From: Colletes latitarsis
Taxonomy: Eukaryota; Arthropoda; Insecta; Hymenoptera; Colletidae
Reading direction: 5' to 3'
Assembly (NCBI RefSeq): GCF_051014445.1
Contig: NW_027488368.1
Coordinates: forward strand, 7,130,001-7,194,000
DNA length: 64,000 bases
Positions 37,141 through 49,089 of this stretch are shown piece by piece. Positions within the stretch are counted from its first letter, which is position 1. Every line of letters starts with the position of its first letter. The translations under genes were made by a program, and so were the position numbers. Under the pieces are notes generated by a model. That model saw nothing but the letters and a program-made list of their open reading frames with translations. It searched no databases and was not told the DNA's origin.

Positions 37141-39070
37141 TTTCGAGTAATATTTTGGAGGATAACGCTGGTTATGTTTGGGTTAGATCTGGTATTTGCC
37201 CTCATCTGGCTCGTACTTTCGCATTTTTCGCATACTCGTTGGCCAGATCCAGCGCTTTTTCTGATTTGGACACCGTAGTAATGTGGTTCCACACCGAAAC
37301 AGTCCATTAAACCTGGTTTCGAGTAATATTTTGGAGGATAACGCTGGTTATGTTTGGATTAGTTCTTGTATTTGCAATCATCTGGCTCATACTTTCGCGT
37401 TTTTCGCATACTTGTTGGCCAGATCCAGCGCATTTTCTGATTTGGATACCGTAGTAATGTGGTTCCACACCGAAACAGTCAATTAAACCTGGTTTCGAGT
37501 AATATTTTGGAGGATAACGCTGGCTATGTTTGGGTTAGATCTGGTATTTGCCCTCATCTGGCTCGTACTTTCGCATTTTTCGCATACTCGTTGGCCAGAT
37601 CCAGCGCTTTTTCTGATTTGGATACCGTAGTAATGTGGTTCCACACCGAAACAGTCAATTATACCTGGTTTCGAGTAATATTTTGGAGGATAACGCTGGT
37701 TATGTTTGGGTTAGATCTGGTATTTGCCCTCATCTGGCTCGTACTTTCGCATTTTTCGCATACTCCTTAGCCAGATCCAGCGCTTTTTCTGATTTGGACA
37801 CCGTAGTAATGTGGTTCCACACCGAAACAGTCCATTAAACCTGGTTTCGAGTAATATTTTGGAGGATAACGCTGGTTATGTTTGCGTTAGTTCTTGTATT
37901 TGCAATCATCTGGCGCATACTTTCGCGTTTTTCGCATACTTGTTGGCCAGATCCAGCGCTTTCTCTGATTTGGATACCGTAGTAATGTGGTTCCACACCG
38001 AAACAGTCAATTATACCTGGTTTCGAGTAATATTTTGGAGGATAACGCTGGTTATGTTTGGGTTAGATCTGGTATTTGCCCTCATCTGGCTCGTACTTTC
38101 GCATTTTTCGCATACTCCTTAGCCAGATCCAGCGCTTTTTCTGATTTGGACACCGTAGTAATGTGGTTCCACACCGAAACAGTCCATTAAACCTGGTTTC
38201 GAGTAATATTTTGGAGGATAACGCTGGTTATGTTTGCGTTAGTTCTTGTATTTGCAATCATCTGGCGCATACTTTCGCGTTTTTCGCATACTTGTTGGCC
38301 AGATCCAGCGCTTTTTCTGATTTGGATACCGTAGTAATGTCGTTCCACACCGAAACAGTCAATTAAACCTGGTTTCGAGTAATATTTTGGAGGATAACGC
38401 TGGCTATGTTTGGGTTAGATCTGGTATTTGCCCTCATCTGGCTCGTACTTTCGCATTTTTCGCATACTTGTTGGCCAGATCTTGGCCTTTTTCTGGTTTG
38501 GATCACGTAGTAATGCGGTACCACACTGAAACAGTCAATAAAAGCTGGTTCCGATTAGTATTTTAGATGATAACGCTGGTTATGTCGGTGTTAGTTCTGG
38601 TATTTGCAATCATCTGGCTCATACTTTCGCGATTTTCGCATACTTGTTGGCCAGATCCAGCGCTTTTTCTGATTTGCATACCGTAGTAATGTGGTTCCAC
38701 ACCGAAACAGTCAATTAAACCTGGTTTCGAGTAATATTTTGGAGGATAACGCTGGTTATGTTTGGGTTAGATCTGGTATTTGCCCTCATCTGGCTCGTAC
38801 TTTCGCATTTTTCGCATACTCGTTGGCCAGATCCAGCGCTTTTTCTGATTTGGACACCGTAGTAATGTGGTTCCACACCGAAACAGTCCATTAAACCTGG
38901 TTTCGAGTAATATTTTGGAGGATAACGCTGGTTATGTTTGGATTAGTTCTTGTATTTGCAATCATCTGGCTCATACTTTCGCGTTTTTCGCATACTTGTT
39001 GGCCAGATCCAGCGCTTTTTCTGATTTGCATACCGTACTAATGCGGTACCACACCGAAACTGTCAATTAA
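36403..39070. repeat. Local amplification of TTATACC/TCCATTAAACC dimers
   Basis: A dimer with TCAATTATACCTGG followed by a unit with GTCCATTAAACC and TTTGCGTTAG appears at 36,403, 37,635 and 37,987, the last two exactly 352 bp apart. The segment 36,403-37,486 also matches 37,987-39,070 at an offset of 1,584 bp (nine units). CATACTCCTTAGCC is a private mark of the amplified units, where relatives read CATACTCGTT. These nested short offsets indicate several recent unequal exchanges at this spot. Confidence 0.78.
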
Positions 39071-42000
39071 ACCTGGTTGCGATTAATATTTTAGAGGATA
39101 ACGCCGGTTATGTCTCGGTTAGGTCTGGGATTTGCCCTCATCTGGCTCGTACTTTCGCATTTTTCGCATACTTGTTGGCCAGATCTTGGCCTTTTTCTGG
39201 TTTGGATCACGTAGTAATGTGGTACCACACTGAAACAGTCAATAGAAGCTGGTTCCGATTTGTATTTTAGAGGATAACACTGGTTATGTCTGGGTTAGTT
39301 CTGGTATTTGCAATCATCTGGCTCATACTTTCGCGTTTTTCGCATACTTGTTCGCCAGATCCTGGGGTTTTTCTGGATTGGATCCCGCAGTAATGCGGTA
39401 CCACACCGAAACAGTCAATTAGACCTGGTTGCGATTAATATTTTAGACGATAATGCCCGTTATGTCTCGGTTAGGTCAGGGATTTGCCCTCATCTGGCTC
39501 GTACTTCCGCATTTTTCGCACACCTGTAGCCAGATCCTCGGCTTTTTCTGGTTTGGATCACGCAGTAATGCGGTACCACACCGAAATAGTCAATAAAACC
39601 TGGGTGCGAGTAATATTTTAGAGGATAACGCCGGTTATGTCTGGGTTAGGTCTGGGATTTGCCCTCATCTGGCTCGTACCTTCGCATTTTTCGCATACTT
39701 GTTGGCAAGATCCTGGGCATTTACTGGTTTGGATCACGTAGTAATGCGGTACCACACCGAAACAGTCAATTAAACCTGGTTGCGATTAATATTTTAGAGG
39801 ATAACGCCGGGTATGTCTCGGTTAGGTCTGGGATTTGCCCTCATCTGGCTCGTACTTTCGCATTTTCCGCTTACTTGTTGGCCAGATCCTGGGCTTCTTC
39901 TGGTTTGGATCACGTAGTAATGCGGTACCACACCGAAACAGTCAATTAAACCTGGTTGCGATTAATATTTTAGAGGATAACGCCGGTTATGTCTCGGTTA
40001 GGTCTGGGGTTTGCCCTCATCTGGCTCGTACTTTCGCATTTTTCGCATACTTGTTGGCCAGATCCTGGGCTTTTTTTGGTTTGGATCAGGTAGTAATGTG
40101 GTGCCACACTGAAACAGTCACTAAAACCTGGTTGAGATTAATAGTTTAGAGGATAACGACGGTTTTGTCTGGGTTAGGTCTGGTATTTGCCCTCATCTGG
40201 CTCGTACTTTCGCATTTTTCGTATACTTGTTGGCCAGATCTTGGACTTTTTCCGGTTTGGATCACGTAGTAATGTGGTACCACACTGAAAGAGTCAATAG
40301 AAGCTGGTTCCGATTAGTATTTTAGAGGATAACGCTGGTTATGTCTGGGTTAGTTCTGGTATTTGCAATCATCTGGCTCATACTTTCGCGTTTTTCGCAT
40401 ACTTGTTCGCCAGATCCTGGGGTTTTTCTGGATTGGATCCTGCAGTAATGCGGTACCACACCGAAACAGTCAATTAGACCTGGTTGCGATTAATATTTTA
40501 GGCGATAATGCCCGTTATGTCTCGGTTAGGTCAGGGATTTGCCCTCATCTGGCTCGTACTTCCGCATTTTTCGCATACTTGTTCGCCAGATCCTGGGCCT
40601 TTTCTGGTTTGGATAACGTAGTAATGTGGTACCACACTGAAACAGTCAATTAAAGCTGGTTCCGATTAGTATTTTAGAGGATAACGCTGGTTATGTCGGG
40701 GTTAGTTCTGGTATTTGCAATCATCTGGCTCATACTTTCGCGTTTTTCGCATACTTGTTCGCCAGAACCTGGGGTTTTTCTGGATCGGATCCCGCAGTAA
40801 TGCGGTACCACACCGAAACTGTCAATTAGACCTGGTTGCGATTAATATTTTAGACGATAATGCCGGTTATGTCTCGGTTAGGTCAGGGATTTGCCCTCAT
40901 CTGGCTCGTACTTCCGTATTTTTCGCATACTTGTTGGCCAGACCCTGGGCCTTTTCTGGTTTGGATAACGTAGTAATGTGGTACCACACTGAAACAGTCA
41001 ATAAAAGCTGGTTCCGATTAGTATTTTAGAGGATAACTCTGGTTATGTCGGGGTTAGTTCTGGTATTTGCAATCATCTGGCTCATACTTTCGCGTTTTTC
41101 GCATACTTGTTGGCCAGATCCAGCGCTTTTTCTGATTTGGATACCGTAGTAATGTGGTTCCACACCGAAACAGTCAATTAAACCTGGTTTCGAGTAATAT
41201 TTTGGAGGATAACGCTGGCTATGTTTGGGTTAGATCTGGTATTTACCCTCATCTGGCTCGTACTTTCGCATTTTTCGCATACTTGTTGGCCAGATCTTGG
41301 CCTTTTTCTGGTTTGGATCACGTAGTAATGCGGTACCACACTGAAACAGTCAATAAAAGCTGGTTCCGATTAGTATTTTAGAGGATAACGCTGGTTATGT
41401 CGGGGTTAGTTCTGGTATTTGCAATCATCTGGCTCATACTTTCGCGTTTTTCGCATACTTGTTGGCCAGATCCAGCGCTTTTTCTGATTTGGATACCGTA
41501 GTAATGTGGTTCCACACCGAAACAGTCAATTAAACCTGGTTCCGAGTAATATTTTGGAGGATAACGCTGGCTATGTTTGGGTTAGATCTGGTATTTACCC
41601 TTATCTGGCTCGTACTTTCGCATTTTTCGCATACTTGTTGGCCAGATCTTGGCCTTTTTCTGGTTTGGATCACGTAGTAATGCGGTACCACACTGAAACA
41701 GTCAATAAAAGCTGGTTCCGATTAGTATTTTAGAGGATAACGCTGGTTATGTCGGGGTTAGTTCTGGTATTTGCAATCATCTGGCTCATACTTTCGCGTT
41801 TTTCGCATACTTGTTGGCCAGATCCAGCGCTTTTTCTGATTTGGATACCGTAGTAATGTGGTTCCACACCGAAACAGTCAATTAAACCTGGTTTCGAGTA
41901 ATATTTTGGAGGATAACGCTGGTTATGCTTGGGTTAGATCTGGTATTTGCCCTCATCTGGCTCGTACTTTCGCATTTTTCGCATACTTGTCGACCAGATC

Positions 42001-42385
42001 TTGGCCTTCTTCTGGTTTGGATCACGTAGTAATGTGGTACCACACTGAAACAGTCAATAGAAGCTGGTTCCGATTAGTATTTTAGAGGATAACTCAGGTT
42101 ATGTCTGGGTTAGTTCTGGTATTTGCAATCATCTGGCTCATACTTTCGCGTTTTTCGCATACTTGTTGGCTAGATCCAGCGCTTTTTCTGATTTGGATCC
42201 CGTAGTAATGTGGTTCCACACCGAAACAGTCACTAAAACCTGGTTGAGATTAATAGTTTAGAGGATAACGACGGTTTTGTCTGGGTTAGGTCTGGTATTT
42301 GCCCTCATCTGGCTCGTACTTTCGCATTTTTCGTATACTTGTTGGCCAGATCTTGGACTTTTTCCGGTTTGGATCACGTAGTAAT
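39070..42385. repeat. Dimer domain between the two 3.7 kb blocks
   Basis: Regular satellite continues here with no gene. It includes a partial GCACACCTGTAGCC module near 39,520, a GGCAAGATCCTGGGC and TTTTCCGCTTA pair near 39.7-39.9 kb, and a young dimer duplication at 41.1-41.8 kb. From about 42,200 the marks GTCACTAAAACC and AATAGTTTAGAGG begin; these also precede both retroposon-like insertions. Confidence 0.75.
41102..41805. repeat. Young direct duplication of one 352 bp dimer
   Basis: Bases 41,102-41,453 and 41,454-41,805 are nearly the same. Both carry GGTATTTACCCT, a private change from the usual GGTATTTGCCCT. They differ at few positions, for example GGTTTCGAG against GGTTCCGAG and TACCCTCATC against TACCCTTATC. 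A shared private base in adjacent dimers is what one recent unequal crossover would leave. Confidence 0.82.
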
Positions 42386-45300
42386 GCGGTACCACACCGA
42401 AACTGTCAATTAAACGTGGTTGCGATTAATATTTTAGAGGATAACGCCGGTTGTGTCTCGGTTAGGTCTGGGATTTGCCCTCATCTGGCTCGTACTTTCG
42501 CATTTTTCGCATACTTGTTGGCCAGATCTTGGCCTTTTTCTGGTTTGGATCACTTAGTAATGTGGTACCACACTGAAACAGTCAATAGAAGCTGGTTCCG
42601 ATTAGTATTTTAGAGGATAACGCTGGTTATGACTGGGTTAGTTCTGGTATTTGCAATCATCTGGCTCATACCTTCGCGTTTTTCGCATACTTGTTCGCCA
42701 GATCCTGGGGTTTTTCTGGATTGGATCCCGCAGTAATGCGGTACCACACCGAAACAGTCAATTAGCCCTGGTTGCGATTAATATTTTAGACGATAATGCC
42801 GGTTATGTCTTGGTTAGGTCTGGGATTTGCCCTCATCAGGCTCGTACTTTCGCATTTTTCGCATACTTGTTGGCCAGATCCAGGGGTTTTTCTGATTTGG
42901 ATCCCGTAGTAATGTGGTACCACACTGAAAGAGTCAATAGAAGCTGGTTCCGATTAGTATTTTAGAGGATAACGCTGGTTATGTCGGGGTTAGTTCTGGT
43001 ATTTGCAATCATCTGGCTCATACTTTCGCGTTTTTCGCATACTTGTTCGCCAGAACCTGGGGTTTTTCTGGATCGGATCCCGCAGTAATGCGGTACCACA
43101 CCGAAACAGTCAATTAGACCTGGTTGCGATTAATATTTTAGACGATAATGCCGGTTATGTCTCGGTTAGGTCAGGGATTTGCCCTCATCTGGCTCGTACT
43201 TCCGCATTTTTCGCATACTTGTTGGCCAGACCCTGGGCCTTTTCTGGTTTGGATAACGTAGTAATGTGGTACCACACTGAAACAGTCAATAAAAGCTGCT
43301 TCCGATTAGTATTTTAGAGGATAACGCTGGTTATGTCGGGGTTAGTTCTGGTATTTGCAATCATCTGGCTCATACTTTCGCGTTTTTCGCATACTTGTTG
43401 GCCAGATCCAGCGCTTTTTCTGATTTGGATACCGTAGTAATGTGGTTCCACACCGAAACAGTCAATTAAACCTGGTTTCGAGTAATATTTTGGAGGATAA
43501 CGCTGGTTATGTTTGAGTTAGATCTGGTATTTGCCCTCATCTGGCTCGTACTTTCGCATTTTTCGCATACTCGTTGGCCAGATCCAGCGCTTTTTCTGAT
43601 TTGGACACCGTAGTAATGTGGTTCCACACCGAAACAGTCCATTAAACCTGGTTTCGCGTAATATTTTGGAGGATAACGCTGGTTATGTTTGCGTTAGTTC
43701 TTGTATTTGCAATCATCTGGCGCATACTTTCGCGTTTTTCGCATACTTGTTGGCCAGATCCAGCGCTTTTCCTGTATTGGATACCGTAGTAATGTGGTTC
43801 CACACCGAAACAGTCAATTAAACCTGGTTTCGAGTAATATTTTGGAGGATAACGCTGGCTATGTTTGGGTTAGATCTGGTATTTGCCCTCATCTGGCTCG
43901 TACTTTCGCATTTTTCGCATACTCGTTGGCCAGATCCAGCGCTTTTTCTGATTTGGATACCGTAGTAATGTGGTTCCACACCGAAACAGTCAATTAAACC
44001 TGGTTTCGAGTAATATTTTGGAGGATAACGCTGGCTACTATTGGGTTAGGTCTGGGATTTGCCCTCATCTGGCTCGTACTTTCGCATTTTTCGCATACTT
44101 GTTGGCCAGATCTTGGCCTTTTTCTGGTTTGGATCACGTAGTAATGTGGTACCACACTGAAACAGTCAATAGAAGCTGGTTCCGATTAGTATTTTAGAGG
44201 ATAACGCTGGTTATGTCTGGGTTAGTTCTGGTATTTGCAATCATCTGGCTCATACCTTCGCGTTTTTCGCATACTTGTTCGCCAGATCCTGGGGTTTTTC
44301 TGGATTGGATCCCGCAGTAATGCGGTACCACACCGAAACAGTCAATTAGACCTGGTTGCGATTAATATTTTAGACGATAATGCCGGTTATGTCTTGGTTA
44401 GGTCTCGGATTTGCCCTCATCAGGCTCGTACTTTCGCATTTTTCGCATACTTGTTGGCCAGATCCAGGGGTTTTTCTGATTTGGATCCCGTAGTAATGTG
44501 GTACCACACTGAAAGAGTCAATAGAAGCTGGTTCCGATTAGTATTTTAGAGGATAACGCTGGTTATGTCGGGGTTAGTTCTGGTATTTGCAATCATCTGG
44601 CTCATACTTTCGCGTTTTTCGCATACTTGTTGGCCAGATCCTGGGGTTTTTCTGGATTGGATCCTGCAGTAATGCGGTACCACACCGAAACAGTCAATTA
44701 GACCTGGTTGCGATTAATATTTTAGGCGATAATGCCCGTTATGTCTCGGTTAGGTCAGGGATTTGCCCTCATCTGGCTCGTACTTCCGCATTTTTCGCAT
44801 ACTTGTTGGCCAGATCCTGGGCCTTTTCTGGTTTGGATAACGTAGTAATGTGGTACCACACTGAAACAGTCAATAAAAGCTGGTTCCGATTAGTATTTTA
44901 GAGGATAACGCTGGTTATGTCGGGGTTAGTTCTGGTATTTGCAATCATCTGGCTCATACTTTCGCGTTTTTCGCATACTTGTTCGCCAGAACCTGGGGTT
45001 TTTCTGAATCGGATCCCGCAGTAATGCGGTACCACACCGAAACAGTCAATTAGACCTGGTTGCGATTAATATTTTAGACGATAATGCCGGTTATGTCTCG
45101 GTTAGGTCAGGGATTTGCCCTCATCTGGCTCGTACTTCCGCATTTTTCGCATACTTGTTGGCCAGACCCTGGGCCTTTTCTGGTTTGGATAACGTAGTAA
45201 TGTGGTACCACACTGAAACAGTCAATAAAAGCTGGTTCCGATTAGTATTTTAGAGGATAACGCTGGTTATGTCGGGGTTAGTTCTGGTATTTGCAATCAT

Positions 45301-46115
45301 CTGGCTCATACTTTCGCGTTTTTCGCATACTTGTTGGCCAGATCCAGCGCTTTTTCTGATTTGGATACCGTAGTAATGTGGTTCCACACCGAAACAGTCA
45401 ATTATACCTGGTTTCGAGTAATATTTTGGAGGATAACGCTGGTTATGTTTGGGTTAGATCTGGTATTTGCCCTCATCTGGCTCGTACTTTCGCATTTTTC
45501 GCATACTCGTTAGCCAGATCCAGCGCTTTTTCTGATTTGGACACCGTAGTAATGTGGTTCCACACCGAAACAGTCCATTAAACCTGGTTTCGAGTAATAT
45601 TTTGGAGGATAACGCTGGTTATGTTTGCGTTAGTTCTTGTATTTGCAATCATCTGGCGCATACTTTCGCGTTTTTCGCATACTTGTTGGCCAGATCCAGC
45701 GCTTTTTCTGATTTGGATACCGTAGTAATGTCGTTCCACACCGAAACAGTCAATTAAACCTGGTTTCGAGTAATATTTTGGAGGATAACGCTGGCTATGT
45801 TTGGGTTAGATCTGGTATTTGCCCTCATCTGGCTCGTACTTTCGCATTTTTCGCATACTTGTTGGCCAGATCTTGGCCTTTTTCTGGTTTGGATCACGTA
45901 GTAATGCGGTACCACACTGAAACAGTCAATAAAAGCTGGTTCCGATTAGTATTTTAGATGATAACGCTGGTTATGTCGGTGTTAGTTCTGGTATTTGCAA
46001 TCATCTGGCTCATACTTTCGCGTTTTTCGCATACTTGTTGGCCAGATCCAGCGCTTTTTCTGATTTGGATACCGTAGTAATGTGGTTCCACACCGAAACA
46101 GTCAATTAAACCTGG
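42385..46115. repeat. 3.7 kb block, copy 2
   Basis: This is the partner of 33,410-37,140. It reaches within about 500 bp of the segment that later carries the retroposon-like insertion, and its left part contains the closest empty relative of that insertion site (42,483-42,498). Private changes relative to copy 1 include GCTTTTCCTGTATTGG near 43,767, where copy 1 reads GCTTTTTCTGTATTGG. Confidence 0.85.
42483..42498. other. Empty site equivalent to the retroposon target
   Basis: ATCTGGCTCGTACTTT is present once here, in a satellite context that matches the filled site on both sides. The left side has AAACTGTCAATTAAACGTGG and GTCTCGGTTAGGTCTGGG. The right side has CATACTTGTTGGCC and AGATCTTGGCC. 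This unit pair lies exactly 26 units (4,576 bp) before the corresponding pair at 46.9 kb. It supplies the pre-insertion state and defines the duplicated target. Confidence 0.8.
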
Positions 46116-46980
46116 TTTCGAGTAATATTTTGGAGGATAACGCTGGCTATGTTTGGGTTAGATCTGGTAATTGCCCTCATCTGGCTCGTACTTTCGCATT
46201 TTTCGCATACTTGTTGGCCAGATCTTGGCCTTTTTCTGGTTTGGATCACGTAGTAATGCGGTACCACACTGAAACAGTCAATAAAAGCTGGTTCCGGTTA
46301 GTATTTTAGAGGATAACGCTGGTTATGTCGGGGTTAGTTCTGGTATTTGCAATCATCTGGCTCATACTTTCGCGTTTTTCGCATACTTGTTGGCCAGATC
46401 CAGCGCTTTTTCTGATTTGGATACCGTAGTAATGTGGTTCCACACCGAAACAGTCAATTAAACCTGGTTTCGAGTAATATTTTGGAGGATAACGCTGGTT
46501 ATGCTTGGGTTAGATCTGGTATTTGCCCTCATCTGGCTCGTACTTTCGCAATTTTCGCATACTTGTCGACCAGATCTTGGCCTTCTTCTGGTTTGGATCA
46601 CGTAGTAATGTGGTACCACACTGAAACAGTCAATAGAAGCTGGTTCCGATTAGTATTTTAGAGGATAACTCAGGTTATGTCTGGGTTAGTTCTGGTATTT
46701 GCAATCATCTGGCTCATACTTTCGCGTTTTTCGCATACTTGTTGGCCAGATCCAGCGCTTTTTCTGATTTGGATCCCGTAGTAATGTGGTTCCACACCGA
46801 AACAGTCACTAAAACCTGGTTGAGATTAATAGTTTAGAGGATAACGACGGTTTTGTCTGGGTTAGGTCTGGTATTTGCCCTCATCTGGCTCGTACTTTCG
46901 CATTTTTCGTATACTTGTTGGCCAGATCTTGGACTTTTTCCGGTTTGGATCACGTAGTAATGCGGTACCACACCGAAACT
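46082..46980. repeat. Segment shared with 49,933-50,831 (insertion-free relative)
   Basis: Marks ATGCTTGGGTTAG, TCGCAATTTTCGC, TTGTCGACCAG and AATAGTTTAGAG match at an offset of 3,851 bp, which is 20 units plus 333 bp minus 2. In the later copy the match stops near AAACAGCAAATTAGACC, just before the position where the insertion would lie, so this relative neither has it nor shows a clean empty site. Confidence 0.7.
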
Positions 46981-47058
46981 GTCAATTAAACGTGGTTGCG
47001 ATTAATATTTTAGAGGATAACGCCGGTTATGTCTCGGTTAGGTCTGGGATTTGCCCTC

Positions 47059-47074
47059 ATCTGGCTCATACTTT
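47059..47074. repeat. Target-site duplication, left copy, insertion 1
   Basis: ATCTGGCTCATACTTT runs directly into the oligo-T tract, so the three terminal T residues may belong to either. It differs from the right copy by A for G at the tenth base. The empty site has G, so the left copy most likely mutated after insertion. Confidence 0.85.
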
Positions 47075-47391
47075 TTTTTTTTTTTTTTGTCGTGGGGAAA
47101 ATCTTCGAAAGACTCCCTCCCACCTCCTTGGGGAGAGGTGGGAGGGGTGTGTGGGATTCCCCGCGCCCGTACAACGACAGGCGCGGGACATACCCACTAA
47201 AAACCCCACGGTGACCCTTCGGCACGCTTTGGGAGGATACCGGGAATCGCTCGAAGCATTCTTCCGGTATCCTCCCCGTGCCCGCGCTTTCGCGCCCATC
47301 CCCCGGGGGGACAATCGGTCCCCCCAGTAGACACACTGCCTCATAGCGGCGGGACGGGGCCACTCCATCCCGCCGCTATCCGTCCCGGGGG
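47075..47391 (-). mobile_element. GC-rich retroposon-like insertion, copy 1
   Basis: A 317 bp stretch unrelated to the satellite interrupts one unit. On the plus strand it begins with 14 T residues (17 with those of the target) and ends CGTCCCGGGGG, so the inserted RNA copy read on the minus strand with an oligo-A tail. A roughly 16 bp direct repeat flanks it, as expected from target-primed reverse transcription. The body holds five perfect inverted repeats: 47,115-47,126 with 47,135-47,146; 47,160-47,167 with 47,180-47,187; 47,231-47,243 with 47,264-47,276; 47,305-47,312 with 47,318-47,325; and 47,343-47,354 with 47,368-47,379. I see no reverse transcriptase, and no convincing tRNA-type A and B boxes. 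It could be a SINE or a 5'-truncated LINE tail. On the minus strand GGGGTTTTTAGTGGGTATG reminds me of 3' ends of some insect non-LTR elements, from memory and unverified. An open minus-strand frame of about 100 codons has no recognisable domain. Confidence 0.85.
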
Positions 47392-47407
47392 ATCTGGCTC
47401 GTACTTT
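47392..47407. repeat. Target-site duplication, right copy, insertion 1
   Basis: ATCTGGCTCGTACTTT keeps the G of the empty site, and the satellite continues in register straight after it. Removing 333 bp (insertion plus one target copy) restores an ordinary unit. Confidence 0.87.
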
Positions 47408-47799
47408 CGCATTTTTCGCATACTTGTTGGCCAGATCTTGGCCTTTTTCTGGTTTGGATCACGTAGTAATGTGGTACCACACTGAAACAGTCAATAAAAG
47501 CTGGTTCCGATTAGTATTTTAGAGGATAACGCTGGTTATGTCGGGGTTAGTTCTGGTATTTGCAATCATCTGGCTCATACTTTCGCGTTTTTCGCATACT
47601 TGTTCGCCAGAACCTGGGGTTTTTCTGAATCGGATCCCGCAGTAATGCGGTACCACACCGAAACAGTCAATTAGACCTGGTTGCGATTAATATTTTAGAC
47701 GATAATGCCGGTTATGTCTCGGTTAGGTCAGGGATTTGCCCTCATCTGGCTCGTACTTCCGCATTTTTCGCATACTTGTTGGCCAGACCCTGGGCCTTT

Positions 47800-48925
47800 T
47801 CTGGTTTGGATAACGTAGTAATGTGGTACCACACTGAAACAGTCAATAAAAGCTGGTTCCGATTAGTATTTTAGAGGATAACGCTGGTTATGTCTGGATT
47901 AGTTCTGGTATTTGCAATTATCTGGCTCACACTTTCGCGTTTTTCGCATACTTGTTCGCCAGAACCTGGGGTTTTTCTGGATCGGATCCCGCAGTAATGC
48001 GGTACCACACCGAAACAGTCAATTAGACCTGGTTGCGATTAATATTTTAGACGATAATGCCGGTTATGTCTCGGTTAGGTCAGGGATTTGCCCTCATCTG
48101 GCTCGTACTTCCGCATTTTTCGCATACTTGTTGGCCAGACCCTGGGCCTTTTCTGGTTTGGATAACGTAGTAATGTGGTACCACACTGAAACAGTCAATA
48201 AAAGCTGGTTCCGATTAGTATTTTAGAGGATAACGCTGGTTATGTCGGGGTTAGTTCTGGTATTTGCAATCATCTGGCTCATACTTTCGCGTTTTTCGCA
48301 TACTTGTTGGCCAGATCCAGCGCTTTTTCTGATTTGGATACCGTAGTAATGTGGTTCCACGCCGAAACAGTCAATTAAACCTGGTTTCGAGTAATATTTT
48401 GGAGGATAACGCTGGTTATGTTTGGGTTAGATCTGGTATTTGCCCTCATCTGGCTCGTACTTTCGCATTTTTCGCATACTCGTTGGCCAGATCCAGCGCT
48501 TTTTCTGATTTGGACACCGTAGTAATGTGGTTCCACACCGAAACAGTCCATTAAACCTGGTTTCGCGTAATATTTTGGAGGATAACGCTGGTTATGTTTG
48601 CGTTAGTTCTTGTATTTGCAATCATCTGGCGCATACTTTCGCGTTTTTCGCATACTTGTTGGCCAGATCCAGCGCTTTTTCTGATTTGGATACCGTAGTA
48701 ATGTGGTTCCACACCGAAACAGTCAATTAAACCTGGTTTCGAGTAATATTTTGGAGGATAACGCTGGCTATGTTTGGGTTAGATCTGGTATTTGCCCTCA
48801 TCTGGCTCGTACTTTCGCATTTTTCGCATACTCGTTGGCCAGATCCAGCGCTTTTTCTGATTTGGATACCGTAGTAATGTGGTTCCACACCGAAACAGTC
48901 AATTAAACCTGGTTTCGAGTAATAT
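47800..48925. repeat. 1.1 kb block, pair at 50,965-52,090
   Basis: Units match at an offset of 3,165 bp, including CTGGCTCACACTTTCGC, GCCAGAACCTGGGG, CAGACCCTGGGCC, GGTTTCGCGTAATA and GTCCATTAAACC. A third partial copy of its left part lies at about 53,970-54,500, carrying the same CTGGCTCACACTTTCGC mark at 54,061. Differences include GGTTCCACGCCG at 48,353 and GATCGAGCGC near 52,010. Confidence 0.75.
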
Positions 48926-49089
48926 TTTGGAGGATAACGCTGGTTATGCTTGGGTTTGATCTGGTATTTGCCCTCATCTGGCTCGTACTTTCGCATTTTT
49001 CGCACACCTGTAGCCAGATCCTGGGCCTTTTCTGGTTTGGATAACGTAGTAATGTGGTACCACACTGAAACAGTCAATAAAAGCTGGTT

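Larger units (their letters stand above)
46612..47493. repeat. Segment duplicated with the insertion, copy 1
   Basis: Satellite on both sides of the insertion matches 52,398-53,279 at a constant offset of 5,786 bp: about 460 bp on the left (marks AACTCAGGTTATG, GTCACTAAAACC, AATAGTTTAGAGG, TTTTTCGTATACTTG) and about 85 bp beyond the right target copy. Matching ends on the right where this copy reads GTCAATAAAAGC and the other GTCAATAGAAGC. 5,786 equals 31 units plus the 333 bp added by the insertion, less 3 bp of small deletions. Confidence 0.83.

Noticed and set aside
47231..47276. Rho-independent terminator or miRNA precursor in the insertion
   Set aside because: The 13 bp stem is one of five in a structured retroposon, lacks a following U-run in either orientation next to it, and there is no transcript evidence.
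46875..47330. Plus-strand open frame of 151 codons joining satellite to the insertion
   Set aside because: It crosses the insertion junction and the oligo-T tract, so it is an accidental fusion frame; the second copy at 52,661-53,116 exists only because the segment was duplicated.
47066..47368. Minus-strand open frame of 100 codons covering the insertion, beginning at an ATG
   Set aside because: GC-rich DNA has few stop codons, several other frames are also open here, the frame runs through the oligo-A tail as lysines, and no domain is recognisable. A decayed tail of a retrotransposon protein cannot be excluded.
47075..47391. tRNA-derived SINE head
   Set aside because: A weak box-B-like GCTTCGAGCGATTCC on the minus strand lies too far from any box-A-like sequence and does not fit the consensus; no cloverleaf was recognised.
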